Source: Dryomyza anilis | Taxonomy: Eukaryota > Arthropoda > Insecta > Diptera > Dryomyzidae | Direction of reading: 5' to 3' | Assembly (NCBI GenBank): GCA_951804985.1 | Contig: OX638133.1 | Span: 49,440,170 to 49,504,169 of the forward strand | Length of the DNA: 64,000 nucleotides | In this document: piece after piece, positions 1 to 12,061 of the stretch | Layout of the letters: every line of letters begins with the position of its first letter | How positions within the stretch are numbered: position 1 is the stretch's first letter | Program-made: the position numbers and the translations under genes | Notes under the pieces: model-generated | Database searches by the model: none | What the model was told of the DNA's origin: nothing | Seen by the model: only the letters and a program-made list of their open reading frames with translations

Positions 1-1408
1 CCACTTTTGTTTGTTTTTAAAAATATTTTTTGGAACCAGAGAATCGCATAAAAAAATGGTGCGGCTATAGTTATGCACTACAGTGTATTAACATATAGGT
101 ACTCAAATGAAGGTAATAATCTCACGATTGTGAATATGTAATTATTTTCCTAACCCGATAACCGTAGTGACCTTGGTACCCTTTTTTGAATTATCACCTG
201 AGTCTATTTTATACAGTCAGTCCTAAAAATCCTACAAAATTTCTATAATTTCTAAGATGGTGCTGGTTGACGTCTGGTAGATCTGACGTAGAATCATCCA
301 TATATATATATATCATTACATGGGAATTGACTATTTATAAAGTCGCATGGTTTCATAGTCGTATTTAAGTATCCTCGCGGGGACATGATCTTAAACGTAA
401 AAAAAACGTCAACTTTAATTATAATATACATCTTTTGATAAAGTGAATGAAATATTTGCCAAAAATACAAAACATATTTTGTATGACAATCAATATGTAT
501 AAATAAACTTTGTAAATCTCAACATTTTTTAAAATGCAATTGTCCACACGTGTAACTTAACTAACATTTTTTTTTTGTTTCCAAATTCATTGTCCAAATT
601 GATTTAATTATTATTTAAATAACGATTCTAGTTCCAGTTCCATAAAAAATTTAAAAAACGGTTCCAGTTCTATAAAAATGAAATGAAACCGTTCGAGGAT
701 AATTTGTATGAAATTTCTGTCAAAAACCTAATGTGCATGACGTTTAACGCCGGCAGAGGTAATAATGAATTGAGTACTCTTGTTAATATACATACTCTTT
801 GCTTACGTGGGCTTTCTGTTAACTGAAAATTAACGAAAACTTGAAAAAAACAAACTGATAATAACCCGAGTGGAAATTTAGTTAAGGATGCGATCATTGT
901 CTGATCAGGCCGCCCGATTTCAAGTCCGGCCAAGATCAGGACGCTATTCGAAGTTGCTATCCTGACCAGGTTGCCTGATAAGGCTTCCCGTTCTTACCCT
1001 TGTATAATTCGATATATATTTAAATCCTTCATAAACTGATTTTACCAACTTTGAGACTTTTCAAACAAAAAAAAATAGTTTTGTGAACAAATGTATCTCA
1101 ACATTTTTGCTATGACAAAAAGTCAACGTTTTGAGATATTTCAAATTTTTAAAAATGTTGAGAATTTTTATATCTCTTGCATTTGAGCTTAATATTTATT
1201 TATTAGAATATTTTATTGGAATAATTTGCTACCCAATTTTATTATAAAAGGTTTTTAATAAAATCTCGATCATATCCAATAATGTTTTTTTTTTCATACG
1301 TTTCACATCAGATTTCATCAAGTAAACTTTATATCAGTTTTTTTTATGAAGGTTTGATCATGTTGCCTTAAGTGGATTTAAAATTAGGATTACCCTAGTC
1401 GACCCTAA
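1..1408. other. AT-rich noncoding DNA
   Basis: No coding region or recognisable repeat is visible. The longest open frame here (minus strand, about 670-933) is short, has no recognisable motif and shows no splice context. A very short TA run lies near 300-313. Probably intergenic or intronic DNA. Confidence 0.6.
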
Positions 1409-1574
1409 GCGCGATTCTGTAACTTATTAACGACAAATATCGATATCGTTAACTAACAACTATTGTGGCATGCAGAAGTGATCGTCATGAAAAAAATGTA
1501 AATTTAAACGATATTTGTCGTTAAAAATAGTTAACGATATCGATTTTTGTCGTTAATAAGTTACAGAATCGCCC
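1409..1574. mobile_element. 166-bp palindromic MITE
   Basis: The two ends are long inverted repeats of about 50 bp. The left end begins GCGCGATTCTGTAACTTATT and the right end, read on the other strand, begins GGGCGATTCTGTAACTTATT; both continue through a TATCGATATCGTTAACTA-like stretch. The centre is a short non-repeated spacer. Nothing is encoded. The candidate target duplication is TAA at 1406-1408 against TAC at 1575-1577, an imperfect match to the TWA site used by PIF/Harbinger elements, so the superfamily is tentative. The palindrome itself is certain. Confidence 0.8.
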
Positions 1575-2034
1575 TACTGATCAGTATCATTTCAGGTGGC
1601 CTTTAGTGGGGACAAAAGATGTTTGAAAAGTATTAGCGCATTGTATTAGCAAATTATTACAAGAATAGAAAATATTTGTTTAAACATGTTTGAATGTAAT
1701 TAAAAAGTAATACGAAATTACCATACATGTATTAGGAATGAAGTGTAAATAAATTATAATCGAAATTAAATTTATTTTTGATATGTGTAAACATAATTAT
1801 ATTGCCCAGCGAAATCTGTCAAATTTACTATAAAATCGTTAATATACAAACATAAAATTTGTAATTGCATTTGAATAAACAATTCTTGGCTGTTTACTAT
1901 GTTTCAAAGCAAAAAGATTTTGCAATTTAAATAAATGTACGTTCGCAATGTCGTTTTCATTCGGTAAGATCTCGACAGACGTAGTTGGCAACATTGAGCA
2001 GCATTTTCTACATACGTCTCTTTTACCATTGTTT

Positions 2035-2190
2035 GAACATATTGATGTTTAAAAACCAAAAAAAAAATTAAATTAAATTTAAATAACTGTATTTTTGCAA
2101 AACTCTTCTTGTATACGAAGCACTCATTGAGCAGAATTTTCTACCTACGTCTCTTGTGTCATCGTTTGAAGTATGTAACGTATGCGGAAT
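2035..2190 (+). repeat. Direct repeat, left copy (partner at 3470-3615)
   Basis: This stretch resembles 3470-3615 in the same orientation. Both run from a CATACTGATGTTT-like start through an AAATTAAATTTAAATAA tract to a CTACCTACGTCTCTTGT-like end. I judge identity to be roughly 70 percent by eye. A third partial relative lies just upstream at about 1945-2045. The two main copies bracket the transposase remnant at 2440-2894, so they may be parts of one decayed element or of an old local duplication. Confidence 0.5.
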
Positions 2191-2439
2191 GAAATATGAA
2201 CAGACGCATTAACCGTAACAAAAGCGTTATTTAATTTTTTACAATATTAGTGTTTCTATTAGGTAAAACTTCATAACTAATTTTGCAAAAAAAAATCATA
2301 TTCTCAAAAATTGTCCTTTATTATATTTTGAGGCAACTCGCGCACTGACTTGAGAATTTCCTTTGTATTCATTTTGGCCAGCTCTATTTTTATTTCCAAA
2401 ACGGCTTATATTTTGGGGTTTGTAACCATTTCCATAAAC

Positions 2440-2894
2440 AATTCTTTATAAATTTGACATAAAAAGTTTAAATTGGCCTTAGCTGTGGATCGTTTAGAAG
2501 GTTTTGCTGCTTAGGTAGAAATTCCACATTTAAATTTTCCAAAGTAGTCTACGTGGATCTGACATAATAAGCCGTCGCCTGGTCCGGCCAGAATATGGTT
2601 TTGTTATCCGGGTGATAAAGTGTTGAGGTACAGGAAGAAATTTATCAATATACACATTAACATTTACAGATAAGCCCGATTTTATGAACATAGGCTCGCT
2701 GACTGCACGTTCACATATAGCCAACAAGATTCAGACCTTCTACGGGAACTTACTTTTGGTAATATAGTACCATTAGTGGGTGGATTAGTATTAGGAAACT
2801 TAAAATAATATCGGGAAATCCAATCATGGAATTTCACTGTAGAATACCTCTTATCATCTATTATGCGAATGTACGGTGATTTTCCAGCAAACAT
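2440..2894 (-). pseudogene. Tc1/mariner-superfamily transposase remnant
   Basis: Read on the minus strand across three frames, this is the catalytic half of a DDE transposase that cuts and pastes its own DNA. Segments seen in order: an IDDKRYSTVKFHDW-like stretch around the first aspartate, then LAICERAVSEPMFIKSG, then FWPDQATAYYVRST, the tryptophan-proline-aspartate block carrying the second catalytic Asp. FLPKQQN and QLRPI follow, the usual run-up to the third acidic residue. That residue's codon is TAA at 2468-2470. There are at least two frameshifts and a TAG after VRST. The N-terminal DNA-binding half is not recognisable upstream. The copy is dead. Assignment to the superfamily rests on the WPD and P-x-x-RPI blocks; the exact clade is not determined. 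Confidence 0.7.
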
Positions 2895-3469
2895 ATTGCA
2901 ACAGAACAGGTATCCTTTGTTTAAATTATAGAGACTGTTGGCACAATTTTTTTGGAACTTTGCTGATTTACATGTCTTCTATGTACTTTTACCTAGTTTC
3001 ATTACACTTCTTCGTCAACGCATGATATGACTTTTTGAATGGCCCACAATTTCTGCAGTCAATTTAGCCCATGTTTGGCTGCACTGCAAAGCACACTTTT
3101 TCTAGAACCGCGGTTTCTTTCATTCGATTTTGCACTCTTGAAAGCCTTAATTATTTTATAAATAAACGTTTTTTATAATTGCATTTCAGAAAAATGATTA
3201 GATATTTAATGATAGATATTCAAAGTTTATTTCGCGTGGATTATTTTCACAAAATTTAAAAACTAATTTCTGACGTTGGAACTCTGACAAAGATATCATT
3301 CCGACAAATCGGAAACTACAGAACTGATTTCTAGGCGTGTGATTGCAGGAATAATCACGTAACTTCTCTCATATTTTGTTTTAATATTGCTATTTGTATT
3401 AAATTTGCAATAATGGTTTGAAATCAGTTCATATTTCATTACGCATACGTTATTCGGTTTTTTTTTAAC

Positions 3470-3615
3470 ATACTGATGTTTGCAAACAAACAAAAAATTA
3501 TATTATATTTAAATAAAAGTATTCTTGCTACACTCTTATTCTACACGATGTTGACACTCGATGACCGGTATTTTCTGCCTGCGTGTCTTTTGTTGTTCGT
3601 TGAGAGTACGTGTTC
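3470..3615 (+). repeat. Direct repeat, right copy (partner at 2035-2190)
   Basis: Second copy of the diverged repeat described at 2035-2190, same orientation, about 1.4 kb away. No coding potential. Confidence 0.5.
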
Positions 3616-3784
3616 ATATCGGTAATAATTTTGTCATTTCTAAATTAAGTAAGAATACAAATTGTGTTACCAAAATTGCAAAATCACAAATAGTAACAAT
3701 ATAATTTAATTTTAATTGATCATGAATGTTTTTCTAAAAATATTGTGAAAAGTCGACACGGAATTTTCAAACAGAATTCGCCAT

Positions 3785-3990
3785 GTTTTTTTTACAACAG
3801 TCTCCGCCGCCTTGCTTACGCTATGTGCTGTACTGAAACCAACGTTGTACTGTAACTGTACGAAATACAAAGCTAACCTGGTCAGAATTCGGAATGTTTT
3901 TTTGCAACAGCCCGTAGTCTTGCCTACGCTATGTGTAGTACTGAGACCAACGTTTACCGTACAACGTTAGTCTCAGTACAGCACATAGCC
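3785..3990 (+). repeat. Imperfect duplication ending in a 62-nt hairpin
   Basis: The stretch from about 3787 (a long T run, then CAACAGTCTCCG) to the ACCAACGTT near 3850 is repeated from about 3892. In the second copy the 3928-3954 segment is followed, after a short loop, by its own reverse complement ending at 3989. It folds as a stem of about 27 bp with few mismatches, starting GCTATGTGTAGTACTGAGAC and closing with CTCAGTACAGCACATAGC. Could be a small palindromic repeat or an RNA hairpin; nothing in the sequence shows that it is transcribed. Confidence 0.55.
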
Positions 3991-4856
3991 AAATACAAAG
4001 CTAACATGGATCGTCTGGTTCAGCGATTGCTGCAGCAATTGTGCATTCATTGATGCTGTCACTTGCAGTTTTAAACCAATTACTTATTTATGCATTTAAA
4101 TATTATAAATTCCCATATATACTTCAGTGCATTTTAAAGATTTTTAATAAAAATTAATAAATTATTTTATTTTCAGGATTTCTTTCCAAAAATATTTAGA
4201 AATGTTTTTATGAAAATCGGGTCAAATATTTATTTTGTTTGGGTGTAGTAATTATTATGTTTATATATGGCACGTTTGCGTGTTGTTCATGGGCCCCTTT
4301 TTCAAGTCCGTTGGACATTTGATCGAGGTAAGTGTTCGTTGGGATGTGCGAAATGTATTCGATATATTTTCGGAAATCAAAGTGAACGCGAACTTATCAA
4401 CAGAAAAGTTAACGATTTCGGATGTAGTTTTGCGATGGCTCCGATGAACGATAAGGATAAAAGGAACACTTCTACGAACACATAGACAATGAGCACTGCC
4501 CCGCATAGACATCAAAATCAAGCTAGGCGATGTTAACCTCAATTGAGAACAGATTGCTTCATTGTCCCACGTCAACTAATCGGTATTGTCGCAGTACGAT
4601 ACACGGTAGATAGTAGTACTACATTCCAACATCCAATATTCACAAGGCTACGTGTCGGTCACCTGATTAGAACACGCGCTACCAATTTGATAATTGTGTG
4701 CCGATCGTGTTAGAGGTACACCCTGTATTTCCGAGGTGTCCAATATTATTAATAAACTAAAATTTTACAAATTCATCCCTATGTAAATACAAAAGCAATG
4801 TGGATACAGAACCAGCGAACTACTAGTACTTAAATGACAGTGTATTTAACATAAAA

Positions 4857-4961
4857 TACTCTTAATAATATAATAATTAATAATAAAATAGTACTCTTAA
4901 TAATATAATAATTAATAATAAAATAGTTCTCTTAATAATATAATAATTAATAATAAAATAG
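4857..4961. repeat. 35-bp tandem repeat, three copies
   Basis: Three head-to-tail copies of a 35-bp unit starting TACTCTTAATAATATAATAA and ending AATAG. They are almost identical; the third begins TTCTC instead of TACTC. The unit is built from ATT/AAT steps, suggesting slippage followed by a 35-bp duplication. Confidence 0.9.
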
Positions 4962-5582
4962 TATACCTCCACAATGCATTAATGTTTCATTACTGCTATA
5001 TCCGCCACTACTTGTATTATTGCAGATTTCGGCAACTGTTTTCTTTGACTCAGAAAATACATAGATCACTAAAGGCTTTTCCCTGTATTATTTAAATTAT
5101 GTTATTAATATGTTAATTAAAATATACCTAATATGTATGAATGGAGACACAGTAATCTTGCCTAACAAATATATGATAAAATGTTTATACAAACCTTTTC
5201 AATGTATAACAATCACATCCTAATAACATTAAAGTGAACGATATAACATTTTTTAATTTATTATTATGTAAATAAGCGCTTTTCTATAGAAAGTTTCTTT
5301 AAAATTAATGAACATTTTTATCAAACTCAATTACCTACCAGATTATAATACCGTACGATGAAATTCAACTTTTGGCAGCACACATAAGAAAATCCTACAC
5401 ACAGAAAATTCTCTTTTGTCATGAGGTTAATTGAACCAAGATTTTAGTGTTTCAACCGAAATACATTTGTTGTAACATCATGTCATTAAAATTAACTACC
5501 ATTTTTACTCTAACCGAAATGTTAGTCGCGCAACTGAACACAAGTCGCAAACGATAGGAAATTAATTAAGTAAAAATGCTAA

Positions 5583-5687
5583 ATAATTAATAATAATAAT
5601 AACAGTTTGGCGCTACAGTCCTATAAGAACTAAAGTCGAGCTCTCTCACTTTTTTTGGCTGTGCGTGTTATATTTGTACTCAAAATA
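5583..5687 (-). mobile_element. SINE 3'-end fragment
   Basis: Read on the minus strand this matches the 3' part of the tRNA-derived SINE at 18202-18536: GAGTACAAATATAACACGCAC, a GAGAGCTCG-like block, TTCTTATAGGACTGTAGCGCC, then AAACTGTTATTATTATTATT as the tail. The tRNA-like head is missing. The (ATT)n tail marks the 3' end of the insertion. Confidence 0.75.
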
Positions 5688-8219
5688 TATAAATAATAAT
5701 AAAATACTGAATTAATTCAACACAAATTGCTCTTTAGCTAGTGAAATATAATATAATTAAAAAAAATATGTGACCATAAGTGGCAATAGAAATAGTTTTG
5801 TTTTTTCTTTGTGTGGTGAAATAAAATAATGTTTTTATTTTTCAGGTAACATGAATTAGTAGATATACATTTTGAAATAGTGTGCGTGACATATTTACGC
5901 ATACATAATTTTACATAAAAAAATCTTTATTAAAATAAAATTTCAATAGGATGTTTCGGTATGCTTGCTGGCTAGGAGGTTTAAACCACCTCATTCTTGC
6001 TGACTAGGAGGTTTGCACAACCTCACATTTACATTTCACATGATTTCACATGAATAAGTTGTGTTTTAATGTTCAAAACACCGCATAGAAGGAGACGGGA
6101 GCAAATAAAGTATATGTTATTATTTTAATTTTAACGTTGGATTTTTGAATTGTCAAGCGACTCGAAAGCTATTCACACAATACTCGACAATTTTTGTACT
6201 GTTTAAGCTGTTAATAAATCCAGTATCATAACGACATCAATTCAAAATCAATTTTCAATTATAAAGTCCCGTCCCGTGAGAGAACTCGGATCTGTACTAC
6301 AGAGCTGTTGTGTCAAACTATTATTATTTTTATAGATTTTGACATTTTCTAGGTATTCTGTTTCAATGATATTCAATCGAAACGAAAAATTGGTATGCGT
6401 ATCTACATTAAAATTATTGTACGAAATAAAAATAAAATTTCACGCGTATTCATTATTTTAAAAATACGTATAATCGTTTCCAAAATAATAGTAAAAAAAA
6501 GATACAATTTTATTTCACGGGACCCAAATGAGCTTCGTTCTTGTACTCAAAATGAGATTTGCCGCAGGATTATTTGCTAATACAAAAAATATAATTGTAC
6601 CTTGTTTTAAATTATTTAAAGATATCCGTTTCATTTTTTTATTAGTTAAAACATTTTGAAAACCGATGAGATTTCCCGACGTAAATTTTAAATTGTAAGT
6701 GCTTTTGAAATTTAATAATTGATCCCAAAATATTTAAATTTTCTCAAGTTTCGTTCAATTTTTTTAAAGACTTGTAACGAGTGTAAACGTGTGTCTCTGA
6801 TTGTATCATGCTAGACTCCTGTGTCTCTTAATTAATGCAAAGTTAAATAAATATAATGAAATAAGATTTCGATTAGGCAAATTTAATTATTAAGTGGTCT
6901 GTGAGAGTACCTCACACATTCACATATTAAGGTACATTGTATGGACGTTGATATGCAGTAAATGTGTCACAAACAATAGTGAAAAATATGAGTTATGAAC
7001 GCAGTTCTATTATAAACAAATTACTCTAGTTGAAATATATGCGATTATGGAGGAAATGATCATGATAGTCATGTAACTGCTGTGCTTTTGAAATATCAAA
7101 AATAAAATGAACTGTTGCCCAACCATGACCCTATTACAATTTCTACTAGGGTGGAGTATCTACATTAAAAAAAAAACCGGAAAAACGAAAAATGTAATAT
7201 TCCATACACAAATTAATACGAACGTATTTAATTTCAAATTTAACACAATTTTCATTTTCTTGCCTATGTAATAAAATTCAAAATGAATTGCATGTATTTA
7301 ATAAAAATATACATTTTATTTACATTTTCTGAATTAAGATATAAATACTAATATAAATAATGCGAACACTAATTTGTAGAGCTCTAGGTCCAATGCAATA
7401 TGTATTTAGTATTTCAGAAAAACAACAGTAATTGACAAAACTAATTGGCCGACCATACAACTGTTTCGGAATCAGCCCAACTTCATTATCAGCGGTATAC
7501 GCAGATTTAGCATTTTTACAAATTAATCAATTAATCAATGCACAGTGCACTCTGTGGGACAGAAGTCAATTCTAGCTCGCCGTAAATACAGTTTTGATTT
7601 GGAATGATATATTTTGTTAATAATTGATATTTAGATACATACTATAATTGCACATGACCATTGTTAATATGGGCGTGATTGGCCAACTGCCGCGCCTACC
7701 ATTCTTCTTAAACTATATAACTTGACCATCGTAAGAGATATACTGATAATATTAGGTACTATGGTACATATTACAATTCTTAACTACCATACCAAATATG
7801 TGCCAGTTTTGTCAACTATAATGACAGAAAAGGCAAAACTGACATATTAAAATAAGAAAATTTAGTTAAATTATTTTACGATTTTCGTATATTTCTCATC
7901 ACTTAAACTCATTTTAAATGACGTGTGGCAAGATTTATGAGAGCATTTGGAAGCTTTTTTTTCCATGTCTACTTTTGTATAAAAAATATATAATTTTTGT
8001 TTTAAGTTTTTGACAAATAATCAGGAAAAACACGAATATCCATTTGGAATTTTTGATACACATGATGATAGTTATCCAATTCCCAATTATATAAAACTAA
8101 CACTGAAAGAGTTATGACAGTCTTAATGTAACCCACTTCTATTTCTTAAAAAGCACTTGTTTCAATTTTTTGACTTTCAGCAAGCCTACAGAAGGATTTT
8201 TCACTAGGGGGTTCAAAAT

Positions 8220-10003
8220 GGTGTAGTGCATGAGCATTTCAGTAACCGACCTCTGTTAGTTACCATAGCCTCTCTCTCCTACAACTCGAGCAACCAGCTG
8301 AAGATCGGGTTCCAACCCTAGTGGGAAGTCTGGTCGGGGACAAACGAGACAGGTCCTCCAAAACGGGGGTTGTGCATGGGCTTGAAACCCGCTATGGAAA
8401 AAAGAAAGTCAACGAATACAGACAACATGCCTCCGATACCGACCCGAAAACACGATGACAACCTACGCAAACGTATAAAGGAGCATGATTTACAGATATG
8501 CACCTCGACGAAGGCTATGAGCGCTGCCCCCGACACGACATCAAAATCGTGATTGACGACGTGATTGAACACAGCTTGACAACCCCAGTTGCTGACGACG
8601 GCGTTGACATACCGCCGCCTGACCGTGATGAGGTCTGCACAGCAATCAACAGGCTGAAAAACAACAAAGCCCCAGGATCGGATGGTCTGCCTGCTGAGTT
8701 ATTTAAGACCGGAGGCTATTAGCTCATAACGAGCATGCACCAGCTCATCAGCCAACTACCGTGGGATAAGTCTCCTCAATATCGCGTATAAAGTTCTAAC
8801 GAGCGTATTATGTGAAAGACTGAATCGTCAACAGACTGATTGGATCTTATCAATGCGGCTTCAGACCTGGCAAGTCCACCATAGAACCTATTTTCACATT
8901 GCGCCAAATCCTAGAAAAGACCAAAGAGAGGCAGATCGACACCCACCACCTTTTCGTCGACTACAAAGTTGCCTTCGACGGTCCGATAAGGAGTCGCCTA
9001 TACGCCACCATGTCTGAGTTCGGTAAACCTGCGAAACTTGTAAGGCTTTGCAGGATGACCCTGAGCGACACAAGTTGCTCAGTAAGAATGGGGAACAACC
9101 TCTCCGATACGTTTAATACCGAACGAGGTTTCAGACAAGGCGATTACCTATCATGTGACTTCTTCAACCTAATAATGGAGAAGATTGTAAGAGCTGCACA
9201 ACTGCACCATCTTTAACAAGATGGCACCATCTTCAACAAGAGTTCCATGCAGCTCGGGTACGCTGATGATATCGACATCATTGGGCAGAGCGAACAAGAC
9301 GAAGTACCTAGTGTCAACAAACAAAGAGTCCCGGCGTTTTGGACAACACGTCACTATTGACAACCAGAACTTCGAAGTTTTGAAGGACTTCGTATACCTA
9401 GGAACCAACATCAACAAGGAAAACAATGTCAGCCTGGAGATTAGCCGAAGAATAACTCTTGCCAACAGGTGTTACTTTGGGCTCAGTAAGCAATTGAGGA
9501 GCAGAGCCCTCTCTCGACGGACAAAAATTACGCTCTATAAGTCGCTCATCTTGCCAGTCCTCCTCTATGGCGCTGAGGCATGGACGCTTGCCAACACCGA
9601 TGAGCGAGCTTTAGGAGCGTTCGAGAGAAAGATTCTTCGGAAAATCTATGACCCGATATGCGTTGAAACCGAGTACAGAATCAGATGGAACGACGAGCTG
9701 TATGAGCTCTACGCCGACATTGATATAGTCAGGCGCATTAAGGTCCAGCGCTTGCGCTGGCTTGGACATGTCGAGCGTATGGATGAAAGCGCTCCAGCAA
9801 AAAAGGTACTTAATTCTGTACCTAGTGGTGGTCAACGTAGGAAAGGGCGTCCAAATCTCCGGTGGAGCGACCAAGTGCGAGACAACCTGGCAACACTTGG
9901 GGTGCAAAACTGCCAGCGCGCGCAATGCAGAAGCGACTGGCGAGACATAATTGCTGCGGCCGAGACCCAACATGGGTTGTAATGGCCAAATAAGTAAGTA
10001 AGT
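8220..10003 (+). mobile_element. 5'-truncated RTE-like non-LTR retrotransposon
   Basis: A LINE that copies itself by target-primed reverse transcription. Only the reverse transcriptase and C-terminal part of ORF2 remain; no endonuclease domain is visible, so the copy is 5'-truncated. The 3' end is a short (TAAG)n run at about 9989-10003 just after the ORF2 stop. A short tandem repeat instead of poly(A) is typical of RTE elements. Base composition is clearly more GC-rich than the flanks. The left boundary, near 8220-8310, is a composition change and not a mapped junction. No target duplication was found. Confidence 0.75.
8498..9982 (+). pseudogene. RTE-like ORF2 (reverse transcriptase), broken
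   Basis: Reverse transcriptase of the LINE. Motifs in order: NNKAPGSDGLPAELFK (RT domain 1, about 8657-8705); a broken stretch with a TAG after TGGY and at least one deletion; FVDYKVAFDGPI (motif A with its Asp, about 8956); GFRQGDYLS (about 9127); then YADDIDII, with the catalytic YADD at 9259-9270. A TAA at 9214-9216 separates the last two and lies in a 20-bp duplication of CACCATCTT(T/C)AACAAG. The C-terminal 250 codons (from about 9295 in a second frame) are intact: KDFVYLGTNIN, VLLYGAEAWTL, RLRWLGHVERMD and a GRPNLRWSDQV end, all standard for the RTE C-terminal region. At least two frameshifts and two stops make it inactive. Confidence 0.85.
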
Positions 10004-11545
10004 ATCATTTTTTGTTTGTTCTCTAAGTTCTCATACATTTTTAATAAAATGACATATTTTTAAACTTTCTGCAACAAACTTTAATCTCCGATTTTTGGCG
10101 AGCTAGACTAAGCTTCTGTCACATAGTGCAGTGTTGAACGTAAGAAAGGCTTTGCTATGCCTATAACATCTATTTGTATGACGAAGATAGGTGTGTAGCA
10201 GCAAACACGTATAGGCTGGAGATTCTCTACTGAGAGTGTCTATTTTGTATTATAATACTAGTATTCATATAATTTCGTTTGAAAAAAAATAACACTGTTC
10301 TGCGAAATTAGCACTTTTCTTCTTCCCTATCTTCATTCATATCATTTCTTATAATTTGAATGTGCTGATTCGAACTCCGTTTTTAGTTTTTTTCCTATAC
10401 GTAACGGTTTTGATAACAGTATATGTAAAAAAAAATATTTTTACAAAAATATTAAAAAAAAACCGCAAAAAAAAAATTAAAACCGAGATATTTTAGTCTT
10501 AAAATACTCGGGGGGATGTCCGAAACTTATTCTTAAAACATTTAAGTTCTCCCACGACTTGTGGGTTGAAAGTATTTCAGGCTAGGCGTGCAGGTGCATT
10601 CCATTGTGATGGGCGTTACATTCGTACAATTAAAAACATTCTCATTTGATAAATAAAAAAGGTTAGATATATTTTTATGATGCAGACAATAGATCTTATT
10701 GTCCTCTATGCATGCAATAGGTCCTATATTTTTTTACAAATTTTAAGTTGAATTCTGTAATGGGCGTTACACGTACTTTTTAAAAAATACGAGTTTACTC
10801 CACAAAGTATTAAATTTTAGCTTAAATAATCGGACTATGGAGATTAAGTATATCTCAAATACTTCATTAATAATGGGAGTTCTCTCCTCTATAACAAAAT
10901 TCTGCAAAAGTTATTTTGATCACTTACTAATAAAGTATCAAAACTTGTGACGGGTGTTACACATTTTGTGACGGGCGTTACCTGTATGAATTCTATACAA
11001 ATATACATGAAAATTTCAATATGGTCAAATTATGAATTTAATTTTTTTGATTTAAAAGAGCAAAATTGTAATATTTACTACTTTTTATATGGTTAAATAA
11101 TAATATAATTCATTATTGATGCTCAAATATATAATTTTCCTGTTACCTGTGGACATTTTTCTAATTTTATTCTAACGAATTTCGAATAACATTTTTGTAT
11201 TATTGCACATACAATTATTTTTAAAATGTTATGTCACACTTATATTTTCAGTAATCGTATTAGTAGTAAAGTAGTAAACTATCCTAAACAATTATGGCGC
11301 AAATTTATAGTCACTTAATTAATCATATACAGCTTAACCAATAAACGAAATAATGCCGACTTTAAAGAAAGGCAGCTTTTTGACAAATAAATATTAGAGA
11401 AAATTGCCGGAAAAGCTAATACTATCTTTAGAGTCGACTTTATTTCGTATATTTGTTAGGCTGATAGATAAATAATAAACATCAAAAAGTCTACTTTATG
11501 TTTAGTAGCCAGGATCTATATTTAAAATAAGAAAAAGTTTATTTT
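10004..11545. other. AT-rich noncoding DNA with GGGCGTTAC motifs
   Basis: No gene is visible. The motif GGGCGTTAC occurs at 10611-10619, 10762-10770 and 10973-10981, with a one-base variant GGGTGTTAC at 10952-10960. This stands out in such AT-rich DNA. Homopolymer A runs lie near 10430-10480. Confidence 0.5.
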
Positions 11546-11559
11546 AAATATTTAAAGTC
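11546..11559. repeat. Target-site duplication of LOA/R1-like LINE, left
   Basis: AAATATTTAAAGTC, repeated exactly at 16544-16557 just after the LINE's (ATCA)n tail. The 14-bp match fixes both ends of the insertion. Confidence 0.9.
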
Positions 11560-11877
11560 CCTCTCGAAGTACCCGCACTTTGTCGAAGCTCCCTTCAGAA
11601 GCGAGTGATAGGGCTTGTGTTTGCCACATACTGGCAGGTAGTCGGATAGGTCCTTGGACGAGTGGCCAGACTAAGACGGTTACATCCCTAAAATCCTACC
11701 ATGCACCAGTATCTGGTGTCAGGCAGGTAGGCGTCTGTTCCCGGTGAGGCGGCCTCCTCTTCCGACCGTAGGGTTTCTAAATACTTATGGGCATCTGATC
11801 CCTGTGGGGCGGACTTTTGTCCGACCGAAGGGTCGTTAAACACATACAACCGAAGGGTCTGGAAACACTTCGACTTA

Positions 11878-12043
11878 TGCCCGTAACTTCAACGAGTAGA
11901 TATCTATTGGTGTTCGTACCGAACAGATATCTCTTACCTATCCGGTGTTTTTACTCCTTAACTATGCGTTGAAGTTACGAAATTTTGCTTACACGATAGA
12001 TAACTAAGCACCAGTAGATATCTATTCGTTGAAGTTACGGGCA
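11878..12043. mobile_element. 166-bp TTA-flanked MITE in the LINE 5' UTR
   Basis: Inverted termini start TGCCCGTAACTTCAACG and end CGTTGAAGTTACGGGCA; the arms continue with an AGATATCTA block. TTA is present on both sides (11875-11877 and 12044-12046), the 3-bp target used by PIF/Harbinger-type transposons. It splits a LINE 5' UTR that reads through as ...CTTCGACTTA / AGGGGTCGTTAAA.... No coding capacity. It shares the terminal hexamer TGCCCG and the TTA target with the 1.07-kb element at 16889-17955. Confidence 0.88.
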
Positions 12044-12061
12044 TTAAGGGGTCGTTAAAAT

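Larger units (their letters stand above)
3991..8200. other. AT-rich noncoding DNA with minor repeats
   Basis: Apart from the tandem repeat at 4857-4961 and a SINE tail at 5583-5687, I see no supported gene. Overlapping 60-104 codon frames near 4235-4575 lie on both strands and have no recognisable motif. At 5960-6030 a segment containing GCTAGGAGGTTT and a matching ACCTC end is repeated twice with a spacing of about 33 bp and forms small hairpins. The rest is low-complexity AT sequence. Confidence 0.55.

Noticed and set aside
4235..4575. Overlapping 70-104 codon frames on both strands as a possible small gene
   Set aside because: No recognisable motif, no splice or start context, and frames open on both strands by chance.
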